Positions 62,603-64,000 of a DNA stretch of 64,000 bases are shown here, one piece after another (the first letter of the stretch is position 1; every line of letters starts with the position of its first letter). A program made the translations under genes and the position numbers. The notes under the pieces were generated by a model. It was not told the DNA's origin. It made no database searches and was given only the letters and a program-made list of their open reading frames with translations. The DNA comes from Pollutimonas bauzanensis. Its GTDB lineage: Bacteria; Pseudomonadota; Gammaproteobacteria; Burkholderiales; Burkholderiaceae_B. The stretch lies in assembly GCF_900129885.1 (NCBI RefSeq), contig NZ_FQXE01000009.1, forward strand, positions 124,001 through 188,000, in the 5' to 3' direction.

Positions 62603-63423
62603 TGCAGCACTCCCATTTTGATCAACACGTAGTTCCCCAGGGTTCGCATCTCCACGCCGGCGGCGCGAGCCGATGTCTTGCGCAACTTCCAGACGGGTAC
62701 GCCCAGGGCCAAGGCCTCGGCCACGCTGGAACGCAGGCCGACAACCAATGGCACCACAAAGGTTCCCTGCGTGGCCCGGACCTGTGCCAAATGCGTCACC
62801 TGGCGCGGATTGCGACGATCGACCCGACTTGGCAGGATGCCAAGAAACGAGAGCCGTGGGTTGCGCTGGCGAGCATTGAGGATGGTGCGCATCAAGTATT
62901 TGATGCCTTCGATGGAGTATGCCTCCATCTCCACCGGCGAAATGACAGCGTCGGCCGCATGCAACGCCGCAGCCAAGGCAATGCCCAGGCCCGGCGCCGT
63001 GTCGATCACGCATAGGTCATAGTCCTGCCCAAAGCGCTGCAGATTGGCGGTAAAGCGGCTAAGCGCCTGCTCCAACGGCAGATAGATGAGGTTGGGCAAC
63101 AGGTTGTCGGCGCGAATCAGATCGAGCCGCCCCTTGTGGCAGTTGGCCGACAGATCCGTTACCAGGGCTACGTCGGCTGCAATCGGGCCCTGTGACCCGG
63201 CGGCTTCCTGTTTAGCCGCTAAACGCTCCGGCGGCGTATCGCCGAAAAGAGCGCTGGCGACGATGCCTAGATCATATGCCGCCAGGGTTTTCGAGAGGTT
63301 GCCCGTATCTAGGTCCACGGCGAGCGTACGCAAACCCGCTTCGTGGGAAAAAAAGGCAGTATGAGCGGCGCAAGCGGTCTTTCCCACACCGCCCTTGCCT
63401 CCTGCGACAACGAATATTTTCAC
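62599..63423 (-). CDS. parA: ParA/IncC-family partition ATPase
   Basis: The 274-residue protein has the deviant Walker A KGGVGKTACA at residues 10-19, LAVDLDTGNLSKTLA and DYDLCVIDTAPGLGIALAAA of ParA/IncC. With KorB it positions plasmid copies. GTG at 63423 is the start, with AGGAGC upstream. Within the gene, at 63211-63223, a KorB-type operator is used as coding sequence (RLAAKQEAA). No N-terminal HTH is present, so it is the short, non-autorepressing type. Confidence 0.93.
   Translation of the reverse strand: MKIFVVAGGKGGVGKTACAAHTAFFSHEAGLRTLAVDLDTGNLSKTLAAYDLGIVASALFGDTPPERLAAKQEAAGSQGPIAADVALVTDLSANCHKGRLDLIRADNLLPNLIYLPLEQALSRFTANLQRFGQDYDLCVIDTAPGLGIALAAALHAADAVISPVEMEAYSIEGIKYLMRTILNARQRNPRLSFLGILPSRVDRRNPRQVTHLAQVRATQGTFVVPLVVGLRSSVAEALALGVPVWKLRKTSARAAGVEMRTLGNYVLIKMGVLQ
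63211..63223. promoter_or_regulatory. KorB-type operator 5, inside parA
   Basis: TTTAGCCGCTAAA within parA (RLAAKQEAA). It is placed mid-gene, too far from the start for classic promoter repression. Confidence 0.85.
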
Positions 63424-63439
63424 GATAGCTCCTGGAGTG

Positions 63440-63452
63440 TTTAGCCGCTAAA
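63440..63452. promoter_or_regulatory. KorB-type operator 6, parA upstream
   Basis: TTTAGCCGCTAAA, 17 bases before the parA GTG, in the leader or promoter area. It fits autoregulation by KorB. Confidence 0.9.
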
Positions 63453-63484
63453 CGCGGCAAGAGTCAGCAGTACACCGAGCAGTG

Positions 63485-63497
63485 TTTAGCTGCTAAA
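63485..63497. promoter_or_regulatory. KorB-type operator 7, parA upstream
   Basis: TTTAGCTGCTAAA, 33 bases beyond operator 6. Two sites 45 bases apart centre to centre suit cooperative or spreading binding at the operon promoter. Confidence 0.9.
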
Positions 63498-63698
63498 CAG
63501 GGGTTGTTTGTCATAGTGAATTCGTATCGGCGTTTCATTTCGTGAAGCCGCACGGGTCGGCGCTTTCTCTCTATTAAGAGGTCGATTCTGGGCCAGTTTG
63601 GATGCCGATCATCAGGGCGACTATCCCGGCGGCTTACCAGTCCGGCGTCGTCAGCAACAGCCGAAAGGAGCATTGTCTTCAGACGCATTGAATGAAAT

Positions 63699-63752
63699 AG
63701 TAGCACATGCTACTAGACTGTAGATGCAATAGCTACTGTTGCACATGCTACT
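63699..63752. promoter_or_regulatory. Direct-repeat operator candidates before the repressor gene
   Basis: GTAGCACATGCTACT and GTTGCACATGCTACTT are imperfect palindromes at 63700-63714 and 63738-63752, 38 bases apart. A third partial copy AATAGCTACTGT lies between. They sit in the region between the parA operon and the divergent HTH gene, so they may be targets of that repressor. Confidence 0.7.
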
Positions 63753-63760
63753 TTTCACCG

Positions 63761-64000
63761 ATGAACGAAATTGAGCTCGCAAACCATCGCAGACAGCGGC
63801 TAGCTGACGCTGTCGACGCTGTCTCTAAAGGAGACAGGACTGCGTTTGGGCGTCGTTTGGGCTATCGCGACGGAGCCTTTATCAGGCAAATGATTAGTGG
63901 CAGTCGGGCCATATCCGAACGAACGGTTTATAAGATTGAGAATCTTCCGGGTATGCGCGGTTGGTTCGCGAAAGAATATTCAAATGCGCGAGTCAAAGTC
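63761..64000 (+). CDS. Phage-type HTH repressor, partial (runs off the window)
   Basis: From the ATG at 63761, 80 codons are visible (MNEIELANHRRQRLADAVDA). The region FGRRLGYRDGAFIRQMISGS is an XRE-type helix-turn-helix, followed by ISERTVYKIENLPGMRG. The style is of Cro/CI-like repressors with a C-terminal peptidase domain, which would lie beyond the window. Two repeat sites lie within 60 bases upstream. Whether it belongs to a prophage or is a plasmid regulator is open. Confidence 0.8.
   Translation, partial: MNEIELANHRRQRLADAVDAVSKGDRTAFGRRLGYRDGAFIRQMISGSRAISERTVYKIENLPGMRGWFAKEYSNARVKV

Noticed and set aside
63464-63706. Minus-strand frame in the parA upstream region
   Set aside because: It covers the operator region, reads through the KorB-type site as LAAK by chance, and ends without typical codon use; treated as leader.

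Overview
This is most of a conjugative, broad-host-range-type plasmid from a betaproteobacterium. Codon use, the autotransporter style and the insertion sequences suggest Alcaligenaceae or a relative, but that is inference. The evidence for a plasmid is a rep gene with an iteron origin, a VirB-type secretion system, a coupling protein and TrwC-like relaxase, a ParA/KorB partition and regulation pair with TTTAGCNGCTAAA operators as in IncP-type plasmids, and a leading-region-like gene set (ssb, ParB-like, radC, methylase-like). The combination resembles IncP-1/PromA-like backbones with a TrwC-type relaxase. Neither end of the window coincides with an obvious element boundary.

Layout. 1-7.6 kb: the distal half of a T4SS operon (virB6, virB8, virB9, virB10, virB11), with three small tandem paralogues and an mntA-hepT toxin-antitoxin pair placed between virB6 and virB8. 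7.7-10.2 kb: a membrane protein, the replication initiator, and an origin with 15 direct and 2 inverted iterons. 10.6-16.4 kb: an stbB-like gene, a small membrane protein, the coupling protein and the relaxase. 16.6-21.9 kb: an accessory patch with a decayed IS3 element, a 20-bp inverted repeat, an orphan gene, and a SIR2-domain protein followed by two small membrane proteins (a candidate defence system). 22-27 kb: a hairpin-rich non-coding stretch, then a long minus-strand operon running from ssb through a large ParB-like protein to an HD hydrolase. 27.4-31.6 kb: a GIY-YIG protein, a ParE-type toxin module, small unknowns and a methylase-like protein.

32.1-35.8 kb: a six-gene arsenic operon (arsR-arsI-arsC-arsC-acr3-arsH) sitting inside a broken Fic gene. 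36.6-37.2 kb: radC. Non-coding leaders of about 130 bp upstream of radC and of the methylase-like gene are clearly related to each other, and part of the pattern recurs upstream of ssb. 37.8-54.2 kb: a mobile-element zone with an IS256 remnant, BetT, an IS3 element that carries a group II intron and an IS66 element, an IS50-like IS4 element with 9-bp target duplications, a 910-residue autotransporter and a broken second IS66. 54.3-59.7 kb: a Na+/H+ antiporter, Kup and a ClC channel, which with BetT look like an ion and osmotic stress cargo.

59.6-64 kb: fragments, then parA-korB-prepilin peptidase and a membrane protein on the minus strand. Seven KorB-type operators lie here, five of which overlap coding sequence, and a divergent phage-type repressor gene runs off the window end. 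The T4SS, coupling protein and relaxase serve transfer; Rep, the iterons and ParA/KorB serve maintenance; the ssb operon, methylase-like protein and RadC probably act just after entry into a new host; arsenic and ion transport genes are the cargo. Many pseudogenes and single-base frameshifts are confined to the mobile elements.
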